From Inia geoffrensis (Eukaryota; Chordata; Mammalia; Artiodactyla; Iniidae): a stretch of 64,000 bases of DNA. Under the pieces are notes generated by a model. That model worked only from the letters and a program-made list of their open reading frames with translations. It was not told the DNA's origin and ran no database searches. Below, piece by piece: positions 1 through 10,925 of this stretch. The DNA lies in NCBI GenBank assembly GCA_036417435.1, contig CM070902.1, positions 179,309,945-179,373,944 on the forward strand. The letters run 5' to 3'. The position numbers were made by a program, and so were the translations under genes. Within the stretch, counting starts at the first letter, position 1. Each line of letters opens with the position of its first letter.

Positions 1-1474
1 GAAGAGCCACCTTGATTATCAAAGGAGAAAAGTCAGAAGACCAACACTACCCAACTTCAAGGCTTAATATAAAGTGACAGCAATAAAGACATTGGGGTAT
101 CAGTGAAAGAATAGACAGATAGCTTAATGGAACAAAATAGAAACCTCAGAAATAGACCCATATAAATATAGTCAACTGATCTCTGACGAATAAGCAAAGG
201 CAATACAATGGAGCAAAGACCATCTCTGCAACCAATGGTGCTGGAACAGCTGGACAGCCACATAAAATAATGAATCTAGACACAGTCCTTACACCTTTCA
301 CAAAATAGACAGAAACCTGAATGTGAAAAACAAACTATAAAAATCCCAAAATATAGCATAGGAGAAAACCTAAATGACCTTGGGCCCTGTGATGACTTTT
401 AAAACACAATACAAAATTCACAACCTGTGAACAAAATAAATCATAAGCTGGACTTCATTAAAACGTAAAGTTTTGTCTGTGAAAGACAATGTCAAGAGAA
501 TGAGAAGACAAGAAACAGGCTGGAAGAAAATAGTTGAAAAAGACACATCTGATAAAGAATGGCTATTCAAAATATACGAAGAACTCTTAAAACTCAACAA
601 TAAGCATATAAACAACCCAGATAGAAAATGGGCCAAAGGTCTTAACAGACCCCTCACCAAAGAAGATATATAGATGGCAAGTAACATATAAAAATGGCCG
701 AAATCCAAAACACTGACATCAGTAAATGCTGTCAAGGATGTAGAGCAACAGAAACTCTTATACACTAATGGTGGGAATGCAAAATGGTACAGACACTTTG
801 AAAGACAGTTTGACAATTTCTTATGAAACTAAATATACTCTTACCATAGGATACAGCAACGGCCCTTTCTAGTATTTATTCAAATGAAATTGAAAACTTA
901 TGTTCACAAAAAACCTGCACATGGATGTTTATAGAAGCTTTACAGACAATTGCCAAAACTTGGAAGCAACCAAGAAGTCCTTCAGTAGGTGAATAGATAA
1001 ACTGTGGTATACCCAACCAATGGAATATTATTTAGCACTAAAATGAAATGAGTTATTAGGCCATGAAAGGATATGGAGGAAACGTAAATGCACATTACAA
1101 AGAGAAATTTAAGCCAATTTGAAAAGGCTACATACTGTATGGTTCCAACTATATGACATTCTGGAAAAGGCAAAACTATGGAGAACATAAAATGATTGGT
1201 GATTGCCAGGGGTCAGCTGTCGAGAGGGATGAATAGGAGCACAGGGGATGTTTAGGGCAGTAAAACTACTCTGTATGAGGCTTCCCTGGTGGCGCAGTGG
1301 TTGAGAGTCCACCTGCTGATGCAGGGGACACAGGTTCGTGCCCTGGTCCGGAAGGATCCCACATGCCGCGGAGCGGCTGGGCCCGTGATCCATGGCCGCT
1401 GAGCCTGCGCGTCCAGAGCCTGTGCTCCGCAACGGGAGAGGCCACAACAGTGAGAGGCCTGCATACCACAAAAA

Positions 1475-1505
<31 letters not shown>

Positions 1506-1810
1506 AAACTACTCTGTATGATTCTATAATGGTGGATATATATCATTATACATTCATCAGAACCCATAGAATATTCAATACCAAGAGTGAACCCCAGTGG
1601 AGAAGACGGATGAGCTAATGTAGGCCGTTGATTGTGACAGATGTACCATCTGGTGGGGATGTTGATGGTGGGAGAGGTCGTACACGTGTAGGGACCAGAA
1701 GTATATGGAAATTCACTGTTCTTGTGGTTCAATCTTGCTCCAAACCTAAAATTGCTCTAAAAGCGAAGTTTATTAATTTGTAAAGATGAGTGATCAATAA
1801 AAATCATTTA
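1..1810 (+). mobile_element. Old LINE-1 3' portion (ORF2 C-terminal region and 3' UTR)
   Basis: The sequence resembles the end of LINE-1 ORF2 in the + direction. It shows, with many stops, the pattern of a C-terminal 'rebuilt reading frame' (for example NNPDRKWAKGLNRPLTKED, 600-670) and the region around 'tggaatattatttagcac' at 1021. It is interrupted by a SINE at 1279-1504 and resumes at 1505. The 5' end lies outside the window. It is heavily decayed and not a gene. Confidence 0.7.
1279..1504 (+). mobile_element. CHR-type tRNA-derived SINE nested in LINE-1
   Basis: It has the diagnostic 5' start GCTTCCCTGGTGGCGCAGTGG, a B-box-like GGTTCGTGCC and an (AAAT)n tail. It is flanked by a perfect 17-bp target-site duplication, AAAACTACTCTGTATGA, at 1262-1278 and 1505-1521. 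Confidence 0.93.
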
Positions 1811-2017
1811 AACCAAGTAATTCTTCAAAACAATGAAACTGAATCTTTCTGCAGCTAACTGTCCCTGTCGTTCAGCTGCAAGTAGCTTTCCTTTTTGTAT
1901 GCTTCCTGGGTTATAGATTTTTTTTTTGTGATTGCTGAGTGTAAGGCTAGATTATTGTCAGGATGAGTCAGCCTCATTTATGCAAAATCCACCTGAAGAC
2001 TGTTTTATGTGGTGTGC

Positions 2018-2068
<51 letters not shown>
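2018..2068. repeat. (TG)n microsatellite
   Basis: Nearly pure TG dinucleotides with one C and one TTT interruption near the start. The surrounding stretch 1811-3334 shows no gene and no other recognised repeat. Confidence 0.95.
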
Positions 2069-2072
<4 letters not shown>

Positions 2073-3334
2073 CCTGTGAGTCTTGCTTTCCTTACATCTC
2101 CTCTTTGGGATAATGTGATTTTTGCATAGACAATAGAAGTTAAAAAGCATGTAATCGTTTCAGGCTCCATCTAACTCCAGGAAATGGAGAGGTATTAAAA
2201 CAGGATGTACATTAGTACTAATGAAGTCCTGAGAATAAAGGATACTAGAATTATTTTCTTAGATCATGCAAAGGACACAGTTCTGCTATTTAAAATGATT
2301 GCATGAGAGAGAAAGGGAGTTTTAGGGTCCTGCAAAATATTATTGTCTTGTGAAATGTACTGTTTATACCTACAAGTCCCAGATATTTCTGAAATACTTA
2401 AGATCATGGAATAATCTAAGTCTATGAGGAGAGAACTGCTACTATTTTGCCACAAGCAGTTAATAGTGGTTCTAAGATAAACCCATTAGCTGTCACCACA
2501 GCGCATGCCATGCAGCAGAACTAGTGCTATCCTCTGCTCACATTCATTCAAATGTCGGCAGAATAGAAATGGATTGAGGTTTCTATGGAAACCACTCGTG
2601 GTTTCAGGCATTTCTTGGGGCATTTTGTTCCATTAGTTGTTTGGAGAAAGGAGGAATACATCAGGGCTTTTCATTAATGACATTTTCCCTCTTGGTTAGA
2701 AGCTGGTGGGTGGAGTTACCACCTTGCCTTTGGTTTTACCGCAGTCTTAGTAGCTCCTGTGGCAGCTTCCCGTCCGGCTGAGAAAATGGAATGAGCTACT
2801 TATAAAGCTTAATAAATCCTGCCCATCAGCAGTGGCTGTTCAGGCAGAATTTCTTCTCTTTGGCCTTAAAGGAAATTTGAAATTCTCATACCTAGAAATT
2901 TATGTAACTTATTTTCTCACTCAGGATTTATGTAGTTCCTATGAAATGTAAACAATGCAAAAAGTCAAGACAACTTCAATGCCTTTATGAACCCAATTAG
3001 CAACAACAGAAGGGAATGCTTGTGGGGAGGGGGGATTTTGTGGCATTAATGAAAATTTCAGTGTGAGATCCAAGACCAAAGAAAATAAAATATTTCAATC
3101 CAGACACTAGCTAATTAATTGCCTGGACGAATAAGATCCCTCCCATAATATAGAGAGAAAAATTAAAAAGAAAAAAACCAGCTCTTCAATGACTCAAGTG
3201 CATTAATGAGTGTCACGCTTTCCTGTAATCATACCAGAACACAAAAAGCTCGTAGTGGACTAAAGAAGGTATTATTAATAAAGAAAAGCCAGCACTAATA
3301 AATAATAAGAAACAACCACAGAGGTTCCTTGGAG

Positions 3335-3540
3335 TCACTGAGGGCAGTCTGGACTCTGGAATCCGACAGCTCAATTTACACCTCATCGCAACCACTGAGT
3401 ACTTAGGATCTTAAATAATTTCCTTAGTCACCATACAAGTCAGTGACCTCATTTGTGGAGTGAAGGTGAGAATTCCTACCCTGCAGAGGTGTTGTGAGGA
3501 TTAGAGGTCATGGATAAGGTTCCTTCTCATATCAGTATAG
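3335..3540 (+). mobile_element. MIR SINE
   Basis: It matches the MIR pattern in order: 'gactctggaatccgac', 'ctcatttgtggagtgaa', 'gaattcctaccctgcagaggtgttgtgaggatta'. It is ancient and decayed. Confidence 0.65.
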
Positions 3541-3844
3541 TCATTATCTGAGACCCTGCAGTCATGAGGTTGTATAGGGATACAAAATTCCACATATCAT
3601 GCAAAACATCACTAAAGTACTACTCTCATATAAAATTGATATCCATTCAAATATTATCCCTAGTTTAACATGAGCAGTTTCCTCGGCTTATGTTTCCGAT
3701 TATTTGACTATCATTAGCTGATTAAAGTTTAAATATCTCTTGCAATTATAGTGTTCCTTGATAAGGAATTAATAATGTATCTCTTAAGAAGATGCAGAAT
3801 TTCATAAAAAGATGAGGAGGAAGAAATGAAGGCGCTGCAGAGCA

Positions 3845-4040
3845 GAGAGTAGAGCCAGGCTCCCCCATCTCAGACGGGCCACTTACCAGATACACAGCAC
3901 TGAGCAGGTACCTCTACTTTCCTGTGTCTCAGGTTCCCATGTGCACAATGGAAAAATTACAACCCCATCTCCTGCAAGGATCTGTTATGAGGATTGAATA
4001 AAGGTAATATTTGCAAAGCACTTAGAACAATGCTTAGAAA
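3845..4040 (+). mobile_element. MIR SINE
   Basis: MIR-like order: 'gagccaggctcc', 'gtctcaggttcccatgtgcacaatgg', 'tctgttatgaggattgaataaaggtaatatttgcaaagcacttagaac'. Ancient. Confidence 0.65.
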
Positions 4041-4110
4041 ATCTTAAGCATGGGTGTGCATTAAAGTAAAAATAAAAACAAACAAAATAACTCATAGCAA
4101 AGTCATTTTA

Positions 4111-4700
4111 TTTATTTTTTTAATTGGAGTTTCGCTGATTTACAATGTGGGGTTCATTTCTACTGTACAGAAAGTGACTCAGTTATACAAGTATATACAT
4201 TCTTTCTAATATTTCTTTTTTATCAAGATAAATAATATATTTTTTTCTTTTCCATGACGGTTTATTACAGGATATTGAATATAGTTCCCTGTGCTCTACA
4301 GTAGGAACTTGTTATTTATCCATCCTATATACAATAGTTTGTATCTGTTAATCCCAAACTCCCAATGCATCCCTCCCTCACCCCCTCCCCCTTGGCAACC
4401 ACAAGTCTGTTTTCAATGTTTGTGAGCCTGTTTCTCTTTCGTAGATCAATTCATTTGTGTCATATTTTAGATTCCACATGTAAGTGATATCATATGGTAT
4501 TTGTCTTTCTCTGTCCGACTTACTTCACTTAGTATGACAATCTCTAGGCCCATCCATGTTGCTGAAAATGGCATTATTTCATTCCTTTTTATGGCCGAGT
4601 AATATTACATTGTATATATGTTCCACATCTTCTTTATCCTTTCATCTGTCGATAGACATTTAGGTTGCTTCTGTGTCTTGGCTATTGTGAATAATGCTGC
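4111..4700 (-). mobile_element. 5'-truncated LINE-1 insertion
   Basis: A LINE-1 3' end in reverse orientation: a T-rich start, then 'gatttacaatgtggggttca' through 'ggctattgtgaataatgctgc'. It is bounded by a perfect 17-bp target-site duplication, ATAGCAAAGTCATTTTA, at 4094-4110 and 4701-4717, so the insertion ends are exact. Confidence 0.9.
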
Positions 4701-4717
4701 ATAGCAAAGTCATTTTA

Positions 4718-5430
4718 AAATAAAGTAAAATGATTATAAACTGAAGAAAACCCAGAAGGTTTATGACAAGATAGAAACAGTAACAAATAATGATCTGAAT
4801 ACCACAGAGGTTGAGAAGCATTTGTGAAAACAGTGGAAATGCTGGATTCTTCTCACACACACGCGAATGACCGCGTGCGCTGCTAGTGTCGACGTGAGGC
4901 TGTGGGATCTGGTTTCCCAGACGCACCAATAGGTCCAGATCCTGGTGTTCACAGCCTGTGTCATCCCTGCCACCCACCCTAGATCAGCCTTGGTCTGTGT
5001 AACTCAAGGCAGACGGGTGCTGTGCAACTTCAAGGTTAGGTCATGGGAGCCACTGCGGCCTCACCCCGGTCCTTCCCTGACCTGTTCTCCCCACCCCTGG
5101 AATGGCTCACTTTTGAGGAAGACAGCTTGCAGGCCCCATGGAGCCCTTGGGGGGCCCAGGGGGTAGGGACCAGAGACCTTTATCCAGAAGCCTGAGGACC
5201 TCTGAGGACCCCTGCCAACAGCCATGTGAGCTTGAAACCGAATCCCCCAACCCCGTGAGACCTCCAGATGACCACAGCTGCTTTCAACAGCTTGTCTGTG
5301 TCAGCTGAGAAAAGGGCACAAACTAAACGTTGAGAATTATGTGTTACTTGGCAGACATTCTGAGGACTTAAGCCCGGGACGCAGCCTCTCAGATGGTTTG
5401 GAGGGACTGTTTCAAAGAGGCAAGTGGGGG
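4718..5430. other. Intergenic, nothing recognised
   Basis: No exon pair, RNA gene or identifiable repeat was seen. Short open frames here have no recognisable domain. Confidence 0.5.
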
Positions 5431-5637
5431 GTGCTTCCCTGGTGGTGCTGTGGTTGAGAGTCCGCCTGCCGATGCAGGTGACACAGGTTCGTGCCCTGGT
5501 CCAGGAAGATCCCACATGCCGCGGAGCGGCTGGGCCCGTGGGCCGTGGCCGCTGAGCCTGCGCGTCCGGAGCCTGTGCTCCATGACGGGAGAGGCCACAG
5601 CAGTGAGAGGCCCGTGTACCGCAAAAAAAAAAAAAAA
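5431..5637 (+). mobile_element. CHR-type SINE
   Basis: It starts GTGCTTCCCTGGTGG and ends in a 15-A tail. An AGAGGCAAG repeat flanks it (about 5416 and 5638). Confidence 0.9.
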
Positions 5638-6009
5638 GAGAGGCAAGGGGTGAGCCAGGATATAGAGGAGTTTTTGCTACAAAGACCAGGTAGTCGGAAC
5701 ATCAAAAGATTACTGTTAGGTAAAGAAAACCAGAAATCTCAAGTTAAGGAAGTTAGAGCTTTTTGGTGTGTGGAAAGATGCAAAGTCTGGGCTCACTGAA
5801 ATTGTTCCTTCGATGCCCACCTCAGCTCTCTGTGGCAAGTCTCCCCATCACTGCAAGGTGGCTGCGGTGGCTGAGGGCTAGATGGCGGGCATCCTGTTTC
5901 CACCCTGGGTTCCCTCAGGGCTCACCATCCAGGCGGCTGTAACGTGATGGCTCGATGGCTGCAACATCCTTTGTTGACTGATACGGCGGCAACAGCTTTC
6001 ATTGACACC

Positions 6010-6160
6010 CGCAACCCCGCGAGAGAGCCTGAGCCAGAATCACGCAGCTAGTCCGCCCCTAGATGCCTGCCCCGCAGACACCGTGTGAGATCATAAAGGT
6101 CAGTTCTTTAAGCTACTGAGCTTGGGGGTTATGGTTATGTAGCAACAGAGAACGATCACA
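6010..6160 (+). mobile_element. Possible ancient LTR (MLT1/MaLR-like) end
   Basis: The stretch 'gtgtgagatcataaaggtcagttctttaagctactgagcttgggggttatggttatgtagcaac' resembles the common 3' end of MLT1-type LTRs. Assignment is by pattern only. Confidence 0.35.
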
Positions 6161-6529
6161 GAAACAAGGGAAGCCCAGTGTGCTATTCTGCCAGTTTAAT
6201 GAGAAGAATTACACCTCCCACATAGATGAAATTGATGGTGTTTATTCTAAAAATTAGTAGGAACGTGCAACCTTCAACTTTCAAGATAAAAGGTTTTTCA
6301 AATCCCTTTCTAATAACCACGTAATAAGGAATCTTGATCCCCTTTTAACCTGCAGAGAAGTACACAGTCTGAGCACTGCTTCCGCACTCCCCGCTTTCTC
6401 TCCTCTCCACCGCACGGACGTTTTTGATGCTTCCGGACCATGCCAGGCACACTCCCACCTCAAGGTCTCGGCACTAACTATTCTTTCCAGCTTAGTTTCT
6501 CTCTCCCAGACACTTGAGCATCTCACTTC

Positions 6530-6800
6530 ACCTCCTTCAGGTCTGCTCAGATGTCTCTTCCCCAGAGAGTTTCCTCCCCAGCACCTTACTGAAAATTGCA
6601 GCCCCACCACTCACTCCTGACCCTCTGTATCCTGTTTTATTGCCTTGTAACACTTTTACTAACCTTTGTGTGTATCCTTCCTCCCTGGAGGCCAGCTCCA
6701 CGAGGGTGGGGATTTTTGTCTCTTCAGTCACTTACTTACTGACAGATCCTCATTAACCAGAATGTCTGGCACTTAATAGGTGCTCAATACACAATTGTTG
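6530..6800 (+). mobile_element. LINE-2 3' end
   Basis: Sense L2 pattern: 'ttgccttgtaacact', 'ggaggccagctccacgagggtggggatttttgtctcttcagtcac', 'tctggcacttaataggtgctcaatacac'. Ancient. Confidence 0.6.
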
Positions 6801-6930
6801 ACGTGAGCTTAGGAAATAAATTTAGTATAAATGTTTTTTTTACTGAACCAGTTTTCCTGGGGTAAGGTGGCTGCCTGTATTTAAATGTTCTGACTCAGTA
6901 GGTTGTCAATAAACAGTAGCTATGATCTGA

Positions 6931-6944
6931 ATGCAAACTTCTGC

Positions 6945-6976
<32 letters not shown>

Positions 6977-7001
6977 TATTAGCAGAAGTTTGCATTGCAA
7001 A

Positions 7002-7060
<59 letters not shown>
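6931..7060. repeat. (TA)n tracts inside an inverted repeat
   Basis: The 16-bp arms ATGCAAACTTCTGCTA (6931-6946) and its exact complement (6980-6995) enclose A9 and (TA)n. A third partial copy, TGCAAACTT (6996-7004), leads into a second (TA)n tract to about 7059. It can form a hairpin or cruciform. Confidence 0.95.
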
Positions 7061-7061
<1 letters not shown>

Positions 7062-7065
7062 CTTG

Positions 7066-8237
7066 AGTGACTTACAAGAGAAGGCTGGTTGCGGAAGGTC
7101 AGCCAGAGTTGATATGAACATTGATCTGTGAGCTCTTACTGTTTAAATTAAACCTTTACCCCCTACATTCCGAGAGCAATCGTCTCATCATACATGCATA
7201 GAATAAACTTTCATGTCTTTATTCCTAATACCCAGAACAGGTGTACATTATCTTTATTATCAATTTTCCATCAGAGAATAGTATGACTCACTGTACCTAG
7301 GCACAAACGAAAGACGTACACCAGATGGTGGTTCTAAAAAGTCTAAGAGGGCTGACCTTGACATCAATTCCAAAGACTCCTGGAAGCCTTGTTTAGAAAA
7401 GATCATAGTAGAAAGGCCTGGTAAGCCGCCTGTGTGGGCATGTGGCACGGGGAACCACACAGGACCCTGTGCTCAGAGAGACTCAGCACTTGTTGCCATC
7501 CTGAAATTCTTAATAACGTGTGAACAGGGGGACTCCATTCTCAGTTTACACGGGAAGCTGCAAATCACATAGCTGCCCTGAGGCCAGAGACGACAATATT
7601 ACTCACTGATACTCACTGTGCGAGGAAATGAGCAGAGGTGCAATGACCAGAAAGGAATATGAATTTTCTTTGAGGGAGACACCTCAGCCCTCCTTCACTT
7701 CCCTGCTGAGTGAGGGGAGCGCAGAAACAGCAGCAGGGTTGGTGTACTGCTTGCCCTTCTAAGTGTGGTCCCTGCTACCAGCAGCAACAGCCCTGGGAGA
7801 TGGTTAGAAAAGCATAATCAGGACCCACTCCAGAGCTACTGCACAGGAATTTGCACTCACTGTGCACTTTAAATTGGAGAAACAAATCTGTGTTCTTCTG
7901 AAAGACAATGGACGTTGGAAGTGGCCTGGTCTCCTTGTTACCAAACTCGGGTTCAGTTGCTCATTGCTCAAAAGCCAATAATTTGAGAGGCAAGTGTGAA
8001 TAGAAAGGAAAGGTGCTTCAATCAGAAAGGGCGGCAATCTGGGGAGACGGTGGACTCATGTCCTAACACCAATGCCCAAGATCCTGCTCAGCCAGGACAG
8101 TGTTTAAAGGGGAAGAAGTGAGTCATGGAGGCAGGAGAGCATGCAGGCTGGCTGCCTCCTTCTTCAGATGTTATCTCCTCCGCCTAATCTGCCTGCAGGA
8201 TTGTTAAGGGGCCTTGGGGCTAGAGAGACAGCCATTC
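7066..8237. other. Intergenic, nothing recognised
   Basis: No gene or clear repeat was identified. Confidence 0.45.
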
Positions 8238-8459
8238 TTTTTTTTTTTTTTTTTTTTGTCCTTTTTGCGGTATGCGGGCCTCTCACCGCTGTGGCCTCTC
8301 CCGTTGTGGAGCACAGGCTCCGGACGCGCAGGCTCAGCAGCCATGGCTCACGGGCCCAGCCGCTCCGCGGCATGTGGGATCCTCCCGGACCGGGGCACGA
8401 ACCCGCGTCCCCTGCATCGGGGGGTGGACTCTCAACCACTGCGCCACCAGGGAAGCCCG
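8238..8459 (-). mobile_element. CHR-type SINE
   Basis: Reverse-oriented copy: poly-T, then the complement of the CHR body, ending GCCACCAGGGAAGCCC. The target-site duplication is AGCCATTCTT at about 8230 and 8464-8473. CpG-rich, so fairly young. Confidence 0.93.
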
Positions 8460-8934
8460 AGGTAGCCATTCTTTACTTGCTGAATTCTTCATTCTTCCTT
8501 CTTTTCATCTAGGAAAAGAATCAACAGGTTAGCAAGGCATGGTGTGCATTCGGGAGCCCGTAAGTCAGAAGTTAGGTTAAAGTGCCTAGTGGTCTCATTC
8601 CTATAATTATTCTTTTAAGGTTAGAGGGGGACAGAAATGTGTAAATAGGAAAAAGGGGCAAAAGAGCTGCTTTCATCCTTAAAGTGCCCCCCCCTTCACC
8701 AGAAAACCCTTAACCTGAGATGCTGCTGGAATGGGATGTTAACTTATTTGAACACTACTTCTGCTCCTTTAGTCCATTCTCTAGAATTAGGTTCATATGA
8801 AGTGAAACGATCTGAAAAAAATTAAAAACAAGGAGAAGAAAGCATGAAGAGCTGGGTGACTATGAACTAAACTGAGCAGGTGGAAAGCAGTGCAACGATA
8901 ACCAAAGGAGGGGAAAAGCTACTTAAAAATAAAA

Positions 8935-9012
8935 TAAATAGCTAATACTGAGTGCTTAAGACGTGCCAGGCACGTACAAAGTGACTTTGTGCGATAATAT
9001 ACTTTATTTAAA
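8935..9012 (-). mobile_element. MIR/L2-like fragment
   Basis: Antisense pattern 'atagctaatactgagtgcttaagacgtgccaggcacgtac'. It stops abruptly where the GC-rich block begins. Confidence 0.45.
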
Positions 9013-10700
9013 CTTGGCCACAGGGCCGGATGTGGGGCTCCTGGGCACAGGGCCTGCCCCGAGCTCAGCCCCGGCCAGCCTAGGGTCTCCCGGGTGCCAC
9101 CAACCCTGGAGGACAGAGCCGTTGCTGAGCCTGCCAGGAGCCCAGCCTTGGGGTTAGGGGCTGGGCCCAGACCCTGGCCGTGGCGATGGTGAGGTTCAGC
9201 ATGCTGCACAGGCGGCCTGAGTGCAGCTCCCTGCGCCCAGGCCCCCCGGGGCCAGGACTGTGCCTTGGCCTGGGGCCCGGGGTAGGGGGGCCGAGGGCAG
9301 GAGCTCGTCTGTCTGACTCTGCCCTGGAGCTTGGTCACCAGGGCCCTGGTTCAGAGCTCCCTTCACCTGGCTGCCTGAGGGCCCCAGGCCCCGGCCCCAG
9401 AGGTGGACAGATGCCTTGGGGGAGAGGCGCCGGTCCCGAAGAGCCACATCGGGCAGCGCTATCTTTATCAGTGACTGGCCGTGTAGACGGGCGGGGGCTG
9501 CTGGCCGGTGGAGGGGCAGCAGGGTTCTGTGCCCACTGCCGGTAGTTCTGGGTGGTGTAGCGTGGGCGCTGGGTGCTGACAGGTATGGCACGTAGTCAGA
9601 CGTGCGCCACAGCGGCTCCTCTCCGAATTGGTGCCTGTGGATCACTGGGGGGCCAGGACCTGGGTCACCGGCTGGCCCCACCTCCTGGCCCCGGGCGGTC
9701 TCACCCCAGCCCCTGGGTCGCATGCCCTGGCCCAGGATCACCGTACGCCTTGCCCCATGGGTCTGTCTTCCCACAGCACACTCCCTACCGCGCGCGGGGG
9801 CCTCTGTACTGCGCAGGGATGATGCCGTATACCAGGCAGTCGTCTCCCGGAGCCTCTGGGTGTAGGCTGCGGGGTAGGGGTCAGGGGTCATCTCTGCACC
9901 TCTGGGCCTCACCCTCCCCTCGAGGAGGGCCTGGTGTCGGGGTGCGCGGGCCGGGCACTCACCCGAGGGCATGCTGCGCTCCTGGGGGCTGTGGCATCCG
10001 CACCTGCGGACATAAGCCTTGAGGTACGGGCAGTCCAGAGCACCTGAGGGAGCGTGTTCCAGGCTTCTCGGGGGTCCGAGCTGGTCAGGCCCGTGTACCA
10101 CCGTGGGCCGGCCGTCGCGTCCCACGGGCGTGTACTTCCAGCGCATCGCCTGCTTGATGGCCGGTGTTTGGCAGGGCCCCTCCTGGGACTGGTAGTCATT
10201 GCTGAGGGTGGGGGTGGGAGGAGAGAGACTGAGTTTTTGGACCCCTGCCCTCCCCGGGCCTCTTCATCCCCTTCGCCAGTGCTGAGGGTGCAGAAGCCTG
10301 GCCTGAGTTGCGGGGGGACTCGTCTGTCCTTCAGTACCGGACCCCCTCCCACCCAGGCCGGCAGAGGGTGGGAGGCTGACCCTTTGTAGCCCTTCCTCTC
10401 TGCCACATCCTCCCCAACCCCCAGGACCTCCTAAACATTTCATCTTTTCTTGCCTCTACTAAGTCCTTTGCCCAGCCTCCCAGACTTGCAGACCCTTTCC
10501 TCCAGGAAGCCCCCCTGGCCTGGAGGTGCACCAGGAGGACGTGGTCTCAGCTGTGGTTCAGTGAATGGCGCTGGTTTCACCATCATTGGTCTGGCCTGGG
10601 AGCCGTGGGCTGGGGACACAGGGAGAGTGTGTGGGGAGCCCAGGCTCCCAGGGAGACCTTCAGGGGGCTCTTGCACCATCACCACCTGCCCAGTCATTGG
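9013..10700. other. GC-rich block around the TEKTIP1-like pseudogene
   Basis: G+C content rises sharply just after an MIR-like end near 9010 and stays high to about 10700, where an L2-like piece follows. The flanks 9013-9460 and 10202-10700 carry no recognised gene or SINE. They probably came with the pseudogene as one duplicated segment. No terminal A-tail in the orientation expected for an RNA-derived copy was seen. Confidence 0.5.
9460..10201 (-). pseudogene. TEKTIP1 (C19orf71)-like duplicated pseudogene, introns retained
   Basis: The - strand shows three blocks recalled from tektin bundle-interacting protein 1, a sperm-flagellum microtubule-lumen protein. Block 1 (9963-10201) follows an acceptor ACCCTCAG and contains NDYQSQEGP, AMRWKYTPVGRDG, WYTGLTSSDPREAW and ALDCPYLKAY ... 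ERSMPS, then donor GTGAGT. Block 2 (about 9735-9868) follows CCCGCAG and contains AYTQRLRET and IIPAQYRGP. Block 3 (about 9465-9644) follows GCCCCCCAG and contains EEPLWRTSDYVPYLSAP, then a degraded C-terminus. Block 1 has two frameshifts (after VGRDG and after NTLPQ) and block 2 has at least one. The introns are still present, so this is a DNA-level duplicate or a copy of unspliced RNA, not an ordinary processed pseudogene. Exon 1 was not found. The open frame from 9196 to 10146 merely reads through these introns. Confidence 0.75.
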
Positions 10701-10789
10701 GGCCAGCTGGGAGTGAAGACAAGCTCACATTTAAAGGAGAAACTATGCAGCTACACAGGAGTGCCTGTTCTGGGGGTCTCTGTTGCCAG

Positions 10790-10925
10790 AGCCCGTCCCA
10801 GGCTGAGAGCATCAGGAGGGCTTCCCCAAGGAGGAGGCGGCAGTGATGTGAGGCGGGACCCGCTTGTGCAAAGGCCCTGGGGCATCAGGGATGGTATAAG
10901 GAACAGAGGCTGGCAGAGCAAAGAA
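10790..10925 (-). mobile_element. LINE-2-like fragment
   Basis: Antisense L2 pattern 'cccaaggaggaggcggcagtgatgtgag' followed by 'gtgcaaaggccctggggcatcaggg'. The stretch 10930-11640 after it shows no gene and only a short (CA)n near 11400. Confidence 0.45.

Noticed and set aside
6906..7131. Open frames encoding long Ile-Tyr repeats
   Set aside because: They are translations of (TA)n microsatellites.
9196..10146. Longest open frame on the - strand (316 codons)
   Set aside because: It reads through two introns and past frameshifts of the TEKTIP1-like pseudogene; the length reflects GC-rich, stop-poor DNA.
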